From Anaerococcus jeddahensis (GTDB lineage Bacteria; Bacillota; Clostridia; Tissierellales; Peptoniphilaceae), in assembly GCF_001182725.1 (NCBI RefSeq), contig NZ_CWHU01000005.1:1162271-1226270 (forward strand): a stretch of 64,000 nt of DNA, written 5' to 3'. The position numbers and the translations under genes were made by a program. Position 1 is the first letter of the stretch. Each line of letters begins with the position of its first letter. The notes below the pieces were generated by a model. The model was given only the letters and a program-made list of their open reading frames with translations, had not been told where the DNA came from and searched no databases. Shown piece after piece: positions 8,388 through 17,110 of the stretch.

Positions 8388-9908
8388 TTATTTTTTAATT
8401 TTATGATAAAGATGGTTTACCATCTTCATTACTTCTGGAATTCTTGATAAAAGAATTGTAAATATATAGAAAATCGCCCCTAGAAAAATTGATATAAACA
8501 TAGCTAATAGATAAGACATTTTTCCGCTTAATACTCCGTAGCTTTTCCAAACTATTATTCCCATTAAAATTGATAAGACTGTAATTTTTATGAGTGATTT
8601 TAGTGATGATTTGAAATTTAATCTTCCAAAATTTTTCCTAAATTTATAAAGCATCATTAATGCTCCAGCGAGCGCTGAAATTGTTGTTGCAAGTGCCAAT
8701 CCTTCTATATCAAAAAAGTTAATCAAAATAAAATTGAGAATTACATTTATAATTTGTTGGATTACAACTATTATTACTGGTGATTTTGAATCTCCAACTG
8801 CATAAAAACCCTTGTCAATAACATCTGAAAAAGATTGAAAAATTACAAAGGGTGCATAGGAAATAAGCATGGCTGCTGTAATAATTACTGATTTATCATC
8901 AAAGGCTCCTCTTTGATAAACGAGTTTTATTATTGGAACTGCCAAAGCCATCATCCCTATTGTTGCAGGAATTACCAAAAGCATGGTTGAAACTATGGCT
9001 GAATTTATGTGACTTTTCATATCCTCAAATTGTCCACTTTGACCCAAATGTGAAATAGTTGGAAAAATTGAAGTTGTAACTGAAACTGTTATAACTCCTG
9101 TTATTAATGATAAAAGAGTTTTTGAATATCTTAAATAAGATATTGATGCATTTCCAAAAAAGTAGGACGCCATAGAATTATCTACTGTAAGAGCAATTTC
9201 TCCTGCAGCTGATGAAACTATAACTGGAATTGCAATCCAAACTAATGATCTAATATATTTATTGTGTATATCAATTGTGTTTGAATGTTTGTAACCATGA
9301 TCTCTGTTTGCCTTTGGAAACATTATATATTGCAAAACATTTCCCAACAAACATCCTATTGCAAGAAGATATGGATTTTTGGCAAGGCCTGAAAAAATTG
9401 TAAAGGCAATTATTATTACATTCATTATTATGCCAGTTACAGCTGGTATAAAGAAATTTCCTTTTAAATTCAAATATCCCCTAAATACTGCTGAATATAG
9501 ATATGCAAATATTGCAAACATTATAATTCTTGTAAATACAATTGCTGTTTGTAAAAGTTCTCCCTTTAAATCAGGAGAAAATAATTTACAAAAAGCTCCA
9601 GCAAAAATAAATCCAATAATTACTGCAACAAGACCAAATACCATCAAAATATTAAAAATATTTGAAGTAAATTCTTCAGCAGCCTCTTCTCCCTCTTCAT
9701 TTTTTGCCTTGGTGTAAATTGGAATAAATCCAAAAATAATACCTGATGCGACAAAATTTGCTATAACAACTGGAAGAGTATTCGCAACAGCATAAATTGC
9801 AACTATATCTCCCGCTCCATAGAAATAAGCCATAACAGATTCTCTCAAAAATCCAAAAACTTTAGAAAGAATTGTTACCATCATTAACATAAAAGCAGTT
9901 TGTCCCAT
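8388..9908 (-). CDS. murJ: Lipid II flippase MurJ (MviN family)
   Basis: A 506-residue polytopic membrane protein with about 14 hydrophobic segments. The N-terminus carries the family hallmark SKVFGFLRESVMAYFYGAG. MurJ moves lipid-linked peptidoglycan precursor from the inner to the outer face of the membrane. Length and full-length similarity fit MviN. The start has a GAGAGG ribosome site. It appears monocistronic, with terminators on both sides, and lies near other cell-wall genes (VanY-like, murI). A GPGDI-type Firmicute transporter (Amj) is a different family and does not fit. Confidence 0.9.
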   Translation of the reverse strand: MGQTAFMLMMVTILSKVFGFLRESVMAYFYGAGDIVAIYAVANTLPVVIANFVASGIIFGFIPIYTKAKNEEGEEAAEEFTSNIFNILMVFGLVAVIIGFIFAGAFCKLFSPDLKGELLQTAIVFTRIIMFAIFAYLYSAVFRGYLNLKGNFFIPAVTGIIMNVIIIAFTIFSGLAKNPYLLAIGCLLGNVLQYIMFPKANRDHGYKHSNTIDIHNKYIRSLVWIAIPVIVSSAAGEIALTVDNSMASYFFGNASISYLRYSKTLLSLITGVITVSVTTSIFPTISHLGQSGQFEDMKSHINSAIVSTMLLVIPATIGMMALAVPIIKLVYQRGAFDDKSVIITAAMLISYAPFVIFQSFSDVIDKGFYAVGDSKSPVIIVVIQQIINVILNFILINFFDIEGLALATTISALAGALMMLYKFRKNFGRLNFKSSLKSLIKITVLSILMGIIVWKSYGVLSGKMSYLLAMFISIFLGAIFYIFTILLSRIPEVMKMVNHLYHKIKK

Positions 9909-10023
9909 AAATACCTCTCTTTTTATATTATAAATTTTATTATATCTTTTAAAATCTTGCTTGCAATAAGCTAAATTTTAAAAAAATAAATAAAATTTAT
10001 TTATTTTTTTAAATCATAATACA

Positions 10024-10060
10024 AAAAATAAGCACAAGAAATAGACCTATAACTTGTGCT
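10024..10060 (-). terminator. Terminator downstream of VanY-like gene
   Basis: AGCACAAG pairs with CTTGTGCT around a 14-nt loop. On the minus strand the stem is followed by TATTTTTT. Confidence 0.75.
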
Positions 10061-10068
10061 ATAATTTA

Positions 10069-11076
10069 TTATTTTATTTTCAAGTACTCTTCTAAGGAAA
10101 GATTATTTTCAAACATAGACTTGGCATTTTCTACACCAACATATCTAAAGTGCCAGCATCTTTCTTTTTTGCCGGTTATTTTTTCCTTATCTTTAGTATA
10201 TCTTTGTATAAAGCCGTATTTATAAGCATTTTCCTTTAGCCATTTATACTCGTCAGTTTCTTTAAATTTGTTTGAATATTTTGTACTATCAGTATAAAAA
10301 TCAAAACATGTTCCTGTTTGGTGCTCACTAGTATAAGGCAAGTCAGCATCAGGATTCTTTTGATCTAATAATTTTTCTTCACTTTGGCCTAATCTAAAAT
10401 CTGATGCAATTTTTAAATTCAAGCCTTGTCTTTGTATATCAATAAGCATAGTATCAAAAGCTTTTTTGCTAGTTGGATCTAGGCCTGGATTAAAATCTTT
10501 TGGTAAAGGGTTTTTTTCATTTACAAAAATAACACCATTTACTACATAAATATTTTCATCATCTTTAAGTTTTCCAAGTCCGTACTTATTAACATAATAA
10601 AAATCATCATTGATTTTAATTTTTGAAAAAGAATTTTCCGTACCATAATACTCAACATATTGATTTTTATTAATACTTACGTCAGTTTTTGTAAAATCAC
10701 TTGGCTCTTGGTAGCAGTATTGACTTTTCAATGATTTTACATAGGATTTCATAGTATCGCTATAACCATCATTGTCAATTTTTTCTCCATCAGTGATTAC
10801 AACACTTTCAAAGCCAATTGGTGTTGCAACTTGAGTTTTAATTGCTTTTATTTCTTTATTTTCTTCTTTTGCCTCTGCTTTTTTATTCGCTTGGGCATAC
10901 CTGTTTTCTACTGGTTTTCTAATTTGAAAATCATCAGTTTTTCTTTTAAAATCTATATTCAAAGCTCCTGTTATCAAAAGAGCACATATTCCAACTTTAA
11001 TTAAATTTTTTCTTCTTTTTATCTTTTTTTCTCTTAATTTTTTGCGTCTTAAATCTCTAATACTTTTGTTTGCCAT
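10069..11076 (-). CDS. VanY-type D-alanyl-D-alanine carboxypeptidase
   Basis: A 335-residue protein with a very basic N-terminus, one membrane anchor (~25-42) and a Lys/Glu-rich linker. The C-terminal peptidase M15B domain carries zinc and catalytic motifs: the S-x-H-x(6)-D-like block SEHQTGTCFDF (~245), then the C-terminal block ERCWHFRYVG (~308) with the Glu-x-x-His pattern. VanY enzymes trim the terminal D-Ala of peptidoglycan stem peptides outside the membrane. No VanHAX, VanRS or VanZ genes are adjacent, so a housekeeping wall-trimming role is more likely than glycopeptide resistance. It is flanked by noncoding stretches with its own terminator. Confidence 0.88.
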   Translation of the reverse strand: MANKSIRDLRRKKLREKKIKRRKNLIKVGICALLITGALNIDFKRKTDDFQIRKPVENRYAQANKKAEAKEENKEIKAIKTQVATPIGFESVVITDGEKIDNDGYSDTMKSYVKSLKSQYCYQEPSDFTKTDVSINKNQYVEYYGTENSFSKIKINDDFYYVNKYGLGKLKDDENIYVVNGVIFVNEKNPLPKDFNPGLDPTSKKAFDTMLIDIQRQGLNLKIASDFRLGQSEEKLLDQKNPDADLPYTSEHQTGTCFDFYTDSTKYSNKFKETDEYKWLKENAYKYGFIQRYTKDKEKITGKKERCWHFRYVGVENAKSMFENNLSLEEYLKIK

Positions 11077-11317
11077 TTTTAGTTTTCTTCCTTAAATATA
11101 TTTCAATATAACTAAATTTACGTCTGTGGGATTGTTTTCAAAATCATATAAATATATTTCAATTTATAAAAAAAGATTTTAAAAACTCTATAATATTTTC
11201 TTAACTCCATTATAACACAAGTCTTAGGAAATATGTAGAGTATAAATGATTTTTTCTTGAAATTTATTAAAAAAAATCGCTAAAAATTAAAAATTCTAAT
11301 TTTAGCGATTTTAAAAT
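11077..11317. other. Intergenic, A+T-rich, holding vanY promoter region and ppk terminator
   Basis: No credible ORF. Two short ATATATTTCAAT-like copies (about 11097-11106 and 11154-11163) lie upstream of the VanY-like gene, and the ppk terminator is at the right end. Confidence 0.4.
11273..11313 (-). terminator. Terminator downstream of ppk
   Basis: AAAATCGCTAAAA pairs with TTTTAGCGATTTT. On the minus strand a run of eight T follows the stem. Confidence 0.8.
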
Positions 11318-13492
11318 TTATTTTCTAAAAAAATCTTTTATTTTTTCAAAAAATGTTTTCTCTTTTTTATCCTTATTTTTATTTTCTTCTATTGGAAAAT
11401 TATTAGGTATTATTTCTTTTTTATTTTCTAAACTTTTCTCTTTTGCCCTAGCTTTTGCGATCTCTATAAATTTTTCTTGGGCAATTAGATTTTTTTTATT
11501 TTCTACCTTTTCGTATTCGCCCTTAGAGTTCATTATTCTTGTCTTTACATCATCAGCAAACATGATATCTAAAAATTCTAAAATACGTTTTTTTATAGAA
11601 TCTTGGTAAATTGGGCAAGCAACTTCCATCCTATTTCTAATATTTCTTGTCATAAAATCTGCTGATGAAATATATAATTTGCAATCATCGCTATGACCAA
11701 ATTGATAAACTCTGTGGTGTTCAAGAAATCTTCCAACAATTTGGTGGATTTTTATATTTTCCGTCCTATTTTTTATTCCGGGTAATATACAAGTAATTCC
11801 TCTGACCATAAGGTCAATTTTCACTCCCTCGTTTGAGGCTTCTGATAATTTGTCGATCAAAATTCTATCAGAAATTGAATTCATTTTAAGTCTTATATAA
11901 CCATTTTTGCTTTCTTTTTGCCTTTGTATTTGTTCATCAATTAACTTATCAAGCCTTCTTTGCATAGGTTTTGGTGAAACTAAAAGATGTTTGTAGTCCC
12001 CATCAAGATTTCCTATCATTATATTATCAAAAACTTCCTTAACATCAGTCCCAATTCCTACATTACTTGTCATAAAAGAAAAATCTGTATAAAGTTTTGC
12101 AGTTTTTTCGTTGTAATTTCCCGTTGCAATTTGACTTGTGTAGGCAATTTTATCATCTTTTATTCTTGTTATTAAACAAACTTTTGAATGACACTTGTAA
12201 TCATCAAAGCCATAAACAACTTTGCAACCTGCATTTTCAAGTCTTGATGACCAAATAATATTATTATTTTCATCAAATCTTGCCCTTAATTCCATCAAAA
12301 CAAAAACTTCTTTTCCATTCTCAGCTGCTTTTATAAGAGCTTTTGCAATTTCTGAATCTTTTGCAATTCTGTATAAGGTAATTTTTATGCTTATAACAGA
12401 TTCATCAAGGCTTGCTTCATTTAATAATCTAATTACTGGATCCATACTCTCATAAGGATAGGATAAAAGAAGATCATTTTTTTCTATTTGATCAAGCATC
12501 GGAATAACGTCATCAATTTGGTTTGATTTTTGTGGCGAAAAACTTTGGTAAAAATATTTTTCTTTTAATTCTTCGGGCATATCGCCAAGCATATCAAAAA
12601 CAAAGCCTGCCCTCATTGGAGATTTTGTTACAAAAACATTTTCTCTTTTTAAAGGTAGTTTTTCCAATAATAAGGCGAAAACTTCTTCCTCAATTTCCTC
12701 ATCAAGTTCAAGTCTTACAGGTTGAAGTCTTTTTCTTCTTTTTAAAACATCTTTCATATAAGACCTATAATCAAGGTCGACGTCATAATCATCATCATCG
12801 TAAGAAATATCTGCATTTCTCGTAACAGACATTATATGCTTTGAAATGCACTTATAGTTATCAAAGACATTTTCCCCAAATTCTTTAATAATATCTTCGA
12901 TTAAAACTATAGTTGTTTGTGAAACTTTCAAAAACCTATCAATCTTATCTGGAACATATATTATTCCAAAATAATTCCTATCTTTCTTATTTTCTCTTTC
13001 TTTTACAAGATTAAAAATTACATTTATAGAAAGATTTGGTAGCCTTGGAAAAGGCCTTACCCTATCAACAACTTGAAAATTTAAAATAGGTTCAATTTTG
13101 CTATCAAAGTAAAATCTCACAGTATCATAATCTTTTTTGTCAAGATTTGAAACTTTTTCAATATTTATTCCTTCACTTTTAATATCATTTATAATTCTAG
13201 AATAAACTGAGTCTTTTTTTTGGTATAATCTTTTACATTCTTTCATAATGGCAGCAAGTTGATCTTCTGGAGTCATGTTTGACTTATTATCAACTGCCTT
13301 TTTCTTAAGCCTTGTCAAATCCTCAAGCGAGCCAACTCTAACCATAAAAAATTCTTCTAAATTTGTATCAAAGATAGAAAAAAATTTTAACCTTTCAAAT
13401 AGCTCAACATTTTTTTCATCTGCCTCATCCAAAACTCTCTCATTAAATTTTAGCCAAGACAATTCTCTGTTTTGCGTAAAAGATATATCCAT
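11318..13492 (-). CDS. ppk: Polyphosphate kinase 1
   Basis: A 724-residue PPK1 that makes long-chain polyphosphate reversibly from ATP. The N-terminal domain opens with NRELSWLKFNERVLDEA, the family signature. The catalytic phospholipase-D-like domains contain the phosphohistidine block CHSKVCL (~432) and a second conserved His block EHHRVYQFG (~585). The C-terminus has an extra Lys/Glu-rich tail (~670-724) beyond the usual end. It lies 3 bp behind ppx, and its GGAATAA ribosome site overlaps the ppx end, so synthesis and degradation of polyphosphate are co-transcribed. Confidence 0.95.
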   Translation of the reverse strand: MDISFTQNRELSWLKFNERVLDEADEKNVELFERLKFFSIFDTNLEEFFMVRVGSLEDLTRLKKKAVDNKSNMTPEDQLAAIMKECKRLYQKKDSVYSRIINDIKSEGINIEKVSNLDKKDYDTVRFYFDSKIEPILNFQVVDRVRPFPRLPNLSINVIFNLVKERENKKDRNYFGIIYVPDKIDRFLKVSQTTIVLIEDIIKEFGENVFDNYKCISKHIMSVTRNADISYDDDDYDVDLDYRSYMKDVLKRRKRLQPVRLELDEEIEEEVFALLLEKLPLKRENVFVTKSPMRAGFVFDMLGDMPEELKEKYFYQSFSPQKSNQIDDVIPMLDQIEKNDLLLSYPYESMDPVIRLLNEASLDESVISIKITLYRIAKDSEIAKALIKAAENGKEVFVLMELRARFDENNNIIWSSRLENAGCKVVYGFDDYKCHSKVCLITRIKDDKIAYTSQIATGNYNEKTAKLYTDFSFMTSNVGIGTDVKEVFDNIMIGNLDGDYKHLLVSPKPMQRRLDKLIDEQIQRQKESKNGYIRLKMNSISDRILIDKLSEASNEGVKIDLMVRGITCILPGIKNRTENIKIHQIVGRFLEHHRVYQFGHSDDCKLYISSADFMTRNIRNRMEVACPIYQDSIKKRILEFLDIMFADDVKTRIMNSKGEYEKVENKKNLIAQEKFIEIAKARAKEKSLENKKEIIPNNFPIEENKNKDKKEKTFFEKIKDFFRK

Positions 13493-13495
13493 TTT

Positions 13496-14401
13496 TTATT
13501 CCTTTCCTAGTACTTCATTGTAAACATATCCCTCTCTTACACCAGTTTGACTTATATTAATCACATCAGCCTTAAAATATTTGGCAATTTTATTTAAAAT
13601 AATCATTCCAGGAATAAGAGTGTGAACCCTATCAGCCTTTACAGAAAGAATTAAATCCAAAAGTTCTTTATTTTCATGGTCAATCAGATCTTTTATCATG
13701 TCTTTGAGCTTTTTCCTATCCATAGAAAAATTATCCTTATCAATATCATAATATTCATTGTATAATTTTAGGCTTGCCCTAGCAGAACCACCAACTCCAC
13801 ACAAGGTATCATGATTTTCTTGATAGAAATTCCTCTCTATTAATTCATCTTCAATGGCCTTTTCAATAGCCTTTATATCATCTTTTGTAGGAAATAAAAA
13901 TTCAACATTATCATTAAAAGCAGATAGAGAACCGATATCAAGAGATGTAGATTTAATTACCTTTCCTTGCTCAATTATTACAATTTCACTAGATCCACCG
14001 CCTATATCAGTCAAAACACCCTTTTGAATTTCAAGTGATGAATTAGCTCCAATAAAGGCAAATTTTGATTCCTCTTCACCAGATAAAATTTCAATATCAA
14101 AGCCTATTTCATCCTTAACCTTTTTCAAAATTTCACTTCTATTAGAAGAATCTCTGATTGTTGCTGTTGCAAAAGGTAAAACCACATCTATATCATCAAA
14201 ATTATCAATAAGGTGTTTGAAATTTCTCAAAGTATCCATTAGTCTTTCAACACCCTTATCATTAAGTTTTCCATTTTTAATATATGACCTAAGACTTGCA
14301 CCATCTTTTTCATTAAATAAATTGTGGATTATTCCATCTTTTTCCTTGTAAACTGAAAGTCTTATAGTATTTGATCCAATATCTATAACTGCATATATCA
14401 T
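13496..14401 (-). CDS. Exopolyphosphatase / pppGpp phosphohydrolase family (Ppx/GppA)
   Basis: A 301-residue member of the ASKHA superfamily that removes phosphate from polyphosphate ends or from pppGpp. Visible: the phosphate-1 loop DIGSNTIRLSVY at the N-terminus, the catalytic-Glu region ILSGEEESKFAF (~118), and phosphate-2 DIGGGSSEI (~143). The length fits the short two-domain form, without the C-terminal HD domain of long Ppx. The tight link to ppk favours exopolyphosphatase. A 51-bp gap separates it from murI upstream, so it is probably in the same transcript. Confidence 0.9.
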   Translation of the reverse strand: MIYAVIDIGSNTIRLSVYKEKDGIIHNLFNEKDGASLRSYIKNGKLNDKGVERLMDTLRNFKHLIDNFDDIDVVLPFATATIRDSSNRSEILKKVKDEIGFDIEILSGEEESKFAFIGANSSLEIQKGVLTDIGGGSSEIVIIEQGKVIKSTSLDIGSLSAFNDNVEFLFPTKDDIKAIEKAIEDELIERNFYQENHDTLCGVGGSARASLKLYNEYYDIDKDNFSMDRKKLKDMIKDLIDHENKELLDLILSVKADRVHTLIPGMIILNKIAKYFKADVINISQTGVREGYVYNEVLGKE

Positions 14402-14452
14402 ATAATTTTCTCCTTTTTATTATTTAAAATCCATGTAAAATTTATGTAAAAT

Positions 14453-15202
14453 TTAATTACAGGCTTTTTTAATTTTAATTTCCCTTTCCATAATAATATT
14501 TGTCATCTTTTGCGAAATTTCATTTACATCAGTCATATAAATTTCTATATTTAAATTCTCATCCTCATCAAAAACAATATCCCTTGCCAAAACCTTGGCT
14601 GGGTCAATAATATTTGCATCATAAGTAAGATTTTTCTTAATTTCATTTTCTATAATAGGATAATGAGTGCATCCCAATATTATATTTTCAATTTTTTTCT
14701 CATTTGCAAAAGCCAAATATTTTTTCAAATCATTTTCAATATTTTTTCCACACACTTCCCCATTTTCAATAAAAGAAACCAAAGAAGGGCAGGCTTTTTC
14801 GTAAACTTTTTTGTCCGAAAGGCTTTGGATTTTTTCTTTATAACCATGTTTAAGGCAAGTTGCCCTTGTCGCCATAACAAATACACCGCCTTTTTTATTC
14901 AAAACTTCCTTAACTGCCTCGTCCGTAATAGAAATAAATTTCTTATCAAAAGTTTTTCTAAGCTCATCAATAGCAAGGACTGAAACTGTATTACAAGCAA
15001 CCACAAAAAAATCAATATCTTTTTTAATTAAAAATTTAACTATATTTTTTGAAAGATTTATTATTTCTTGGCTAGACTTATCTCCATAAGGTACATTTTT
15101 ATTATCACCCAAGTAAAAATAATTTGCCTTATGTTTTTTTGACAATTCTTTAAGAACTGTAAGTCCTCCAAGTCCAGAGTCAAAAACGCCAATATTAGTC
15201 AT
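14453..15202 (-). CDS. murI: Glutamate racemase
   Basis: A 249-residue enzyme that supplies D-glutamate for peptidoglycan. The two catalytic cysteines are in VACNTVSV (~70) and LGCTHYPI (~180). The N-terminal IGVFDSGLGGLTVL and the Asp/Ser substrate block are intact. It overlaps the end of ispE by 8 bp, so the two are translationally coupled. Confidence 0.95.
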   Translation of the reverse strand: MTNIGVFDSGLGGLTVLKELSKKHKANYFYLGDNKNVPYGDKSSQEIINLSKNIVKFLIKKDIDFFVVACNTVSVLAIDELRKTFDKKFISITDEAVKEVLNKKGGVFVMATRATCLKHGYKEKIQSLSDKKVYEKACPSLVSFIENGEVCGKNIENDLKKYLAFANEKKIENIILGCTHYPIIENEIKKNLTYDANIIDPAKVLARDIVFDEDENLNIEIYMTDVNEISQKMTNIIMEREIKIKKACN

Positions 15203-16037
15203 CTATCAAGCTCACCCTTTCAACAAATTTAAAATCTCCTTTAATCAAATCAAAAGCCTTGTTGATTTTCCCTTCATCAAAAAATACAGCAAAAATACTT
15301 GCCCCACTACCACTAAGAAGAGCCTTAGATGCACCAAGATTTTCAAGCCTATTTTTAATATCAAAAAGATGAGGATAATTTTCATATACAACATCTTCCA
15401 TCACATTTCTAAAATCTTTAACTATATTCTTATCGGAAGATTTTAAGCCACCAATTATTTTATCTGTTTTAACGTTTCCATAATCTCCAAGTCTTTTATA
15501 AACAAAATTTGAAGAGATTTCTGTTCCATCATTAATAAGAAGTATTTTCATATCCAAATTAATGTCAATTGGCGATAAAATTTCACCAATTCCTTGGGCT
15601 CTGGCAGATTTTTTCAAAAAGAAAAACGGAATATCAGCCCCCAAACTTTTTCCAATTTCAAAAATTTCCTTATCACTTAAATTTAAATCCCACAAATCAT
15701 TTAAAGCCAAAATCATTTCAGCACAATTTGTAGATCCTCCAGCAAGACCTGCAGCTATTGGAATATTTTTTTCCAAATAAACATCAACTCCAGGCAATTT
15801 AACCCTATCTTTTAAAATATCCCAAGCCTTGTAAATCAAATTATTTTTAATATTTTCATTAGATAAAACTTGACTGTTGGTTTTAATACTTATCTCATTA
15901 CTATTATTTTTTTCAATTTTTAATTTATCAAACAAAGAAATCCTAGTCATAATAGTATCAATTTCATGATAACCATCATCTCTTTTATACAAAGAATCTA
16001 AACTAAGATTAATTTTCGCATAACATTTTCTTTCCAT
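15195..16037 (-). CDS. ispE: 4-diphosphocytidyl-2-C-methyl-D-erythritol kinase
   Basis: A 280-residue GHMP kinase of the MEP isoprenoid pathway that phosphorylates CDP-ME at the 2-hydroxyl. Visible: AKINLSLDSLYKRDDGYHEI at the N-terminus, the ATP loop PIAAGLAGGSTNCAE (~93), and the C-terminal GHMP block LLSGSGASIFAVF. It is the first gene of the ispE-murI-ppx-ppk cluster and overlaps murI. Confidence 0.95.
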   Translation of the reverse strand: MERKCYAKINLSLDSLYKRDDGYHEIDTIMTRISLFDKLKIEKNNSNEISIKTNSQVLSNENIKNNLIYKAWDILKDRVKLPGVDVYLEKNIPIAAGLAGGSTNCAEMILALNDLWDLNLSDKEIFEIGKSLGADIPFFFLKKSARAQGIGEILSPIDINLDMKILLINDGTEISSNFVYKRLGDYGNVKTDKIIGGLKSSDKNIVKDFRNVMEDVVYENYPHLFDIKNRLENLGASKALLSGSGASIFAVFFDEGKINKAFDLIKGDFKFVERVSLIDD

Positions 16038-16114
16038 AATTACCTCTATATAATTATACCATAAGGACTTAGTTGAAAATGAAAAGATAACAAATTTAAA
16101 TTAATAAATTACAC

Positions 16115-16146
16115 AAAAAAAGACTTTACATTTGCAAAGTCTTTTA
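16115..16146 (-). terminator. Terminator downstream of hbd
   Basis: AAAAGACTTT pairs with AAAGTCTTTT around an 8- to 10-nt loop, with a T-run on the minus strand. Confidence 0.8.
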
Positions 16147-16155
16147 AAATTTAAA

Positions 16156-16998
16156 TTATTTAGAATAATCGTAGAATCCTTTACCAGTTTTTCTACCAAG
16201 ATCTCCTGCTCTTACCATTTGTTTTAATAATGGGTTTGGACGATATTTGCTATCACCAAATTCATTAAATAAAACTTCCATAATTGCAAGACATGTATCA
16301 AGTCCTATAAGGTCAGCTAAAGCCAAAGGTCCCATTGGATGGTTTGCTCCAAGTTGCATTCCCTTATCTATATCTTCAACGCTTGCAAGTCCATCATATA
16401 AAACTCCGATTCCTTCATTGATCATTGGAATTAAAAGTCTATTTACAACAAAGCCTGGACCTTCTTTTACTTCAATTGGTTGTTTTCCAAATTCTTCAGC
16501 AAGTTCAAATACTTTTTTGTTTGTTTCATCGCTTGTGTGAAGTCCTCTGATAACTTCTACAAGTTTCATTACTGGAACTGGATTGAAGAAATGCATTCCT
16601 ATTACATTTTCTGGTCTTTTTGTTGATGCAGCTATGTCAGTAATAGAAAGTGAAGATGTATTTGATGCAAGAATTGCTCCTTCTTTAACTACTTCATCTA
16701 ATTCTTTGAAAATTTCTTTTTTAAGTTTTGGATTTTCTGTTGCAGCTTCAATAACTATATCGCAATCAGCTAAATCTTTAACTTCTGTTGTGTAAGAAAT
16801 ATTTTTAATAGCTTTTTCTTTAGCATCTTCTTCCATTCTTCCCTTAGAAACTTGTTTAGAATAATCTTTTTCAATTCTTGCTTTAGCGTTTTCTAAGAAT
16901 TCATCTTTGATATCTCTTACTACTACTTCGTGGAATTTAGCAGCTACTTCTACAATTCCGCCACCCATAATTCCTGATCCAATTACACCAATTTTCAT
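16156..16998 (-). CDS. hbd: 3-hydroxybutyryl-CoA dehydrogenase
   Basis: A 280-residue NAD(P)-dependent enzyme that reduces acetoacetyl-CoA to 3-hydroxybutyryl-CoA in the butyrate pathway. The N-terminal Rossmann fold [12 protein letters not shown] is followed by the catalytic His block [15 protein letters not shown] (~138) and the C-terminal helical domain ending [10 protein letters not shown]. Length and motifs match clostridial Hbd exactly. It has its own promoter with a Rex-like box (separate entry) and its own terminator. Crotonase and thiolase genes are not in the window. Confidence 0.95.
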   Translation of the reverse strand: MKIGVIGSGIMGGGIVEVAAKFHEVVVRDIKDEFLENAKARIEKDYSKQVSKGRMEEDAKEKAIKNISYTTEVKDLADCDIVIEAATENPKLKKEIFKELDEVVKEGAILASNTSSLSITDIAASTKRPENVIGMHFFNPVPVMKLVEVIRGLHTSDETNKKVFELAEEFGKQPIEVKEGPGFVVNRLLIPMINEGIGVLYDGLASVEDIDKGMQLGANHPMGPLALADLIGLDTCLAIMEVLFNEFGDSKYRPNPLLKQMVRAGDLGRKTGKGFYDYSK

Positions 16999-17034
16999 AT
17001 TTACTCCTTTGTTTTTTTAAAACGTTTCGTTTGC

Positions 17035-17089
17035 TTGTTAAATTAATAACTTATACATATATTATAACATTGTTTTCCCGTTTTATCAA
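17035..17089 (-). promoter_or_regulatory. hbd promoter with Rex-like box
   Basis: On the minus strand, TTGATA (17084-17089) and TATAAT (17061-17066) are separated by 17 bp. Just downstream, plus-strand 17035-17052 reads TTGTTAAATTAATAACTT, close to the Rex consensus TTGTTAA-N4-TTAACAA: the left half is perfect and the right half weaker. Rex is an NADH-sensing repressor of fermentation genes. Binding is inferred from the motif and the position over the early transcribed region. Confidence 0.6.
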
Positions 17090-17110
17090 GAAATATTGAC
17101 TTTTTTTTAA

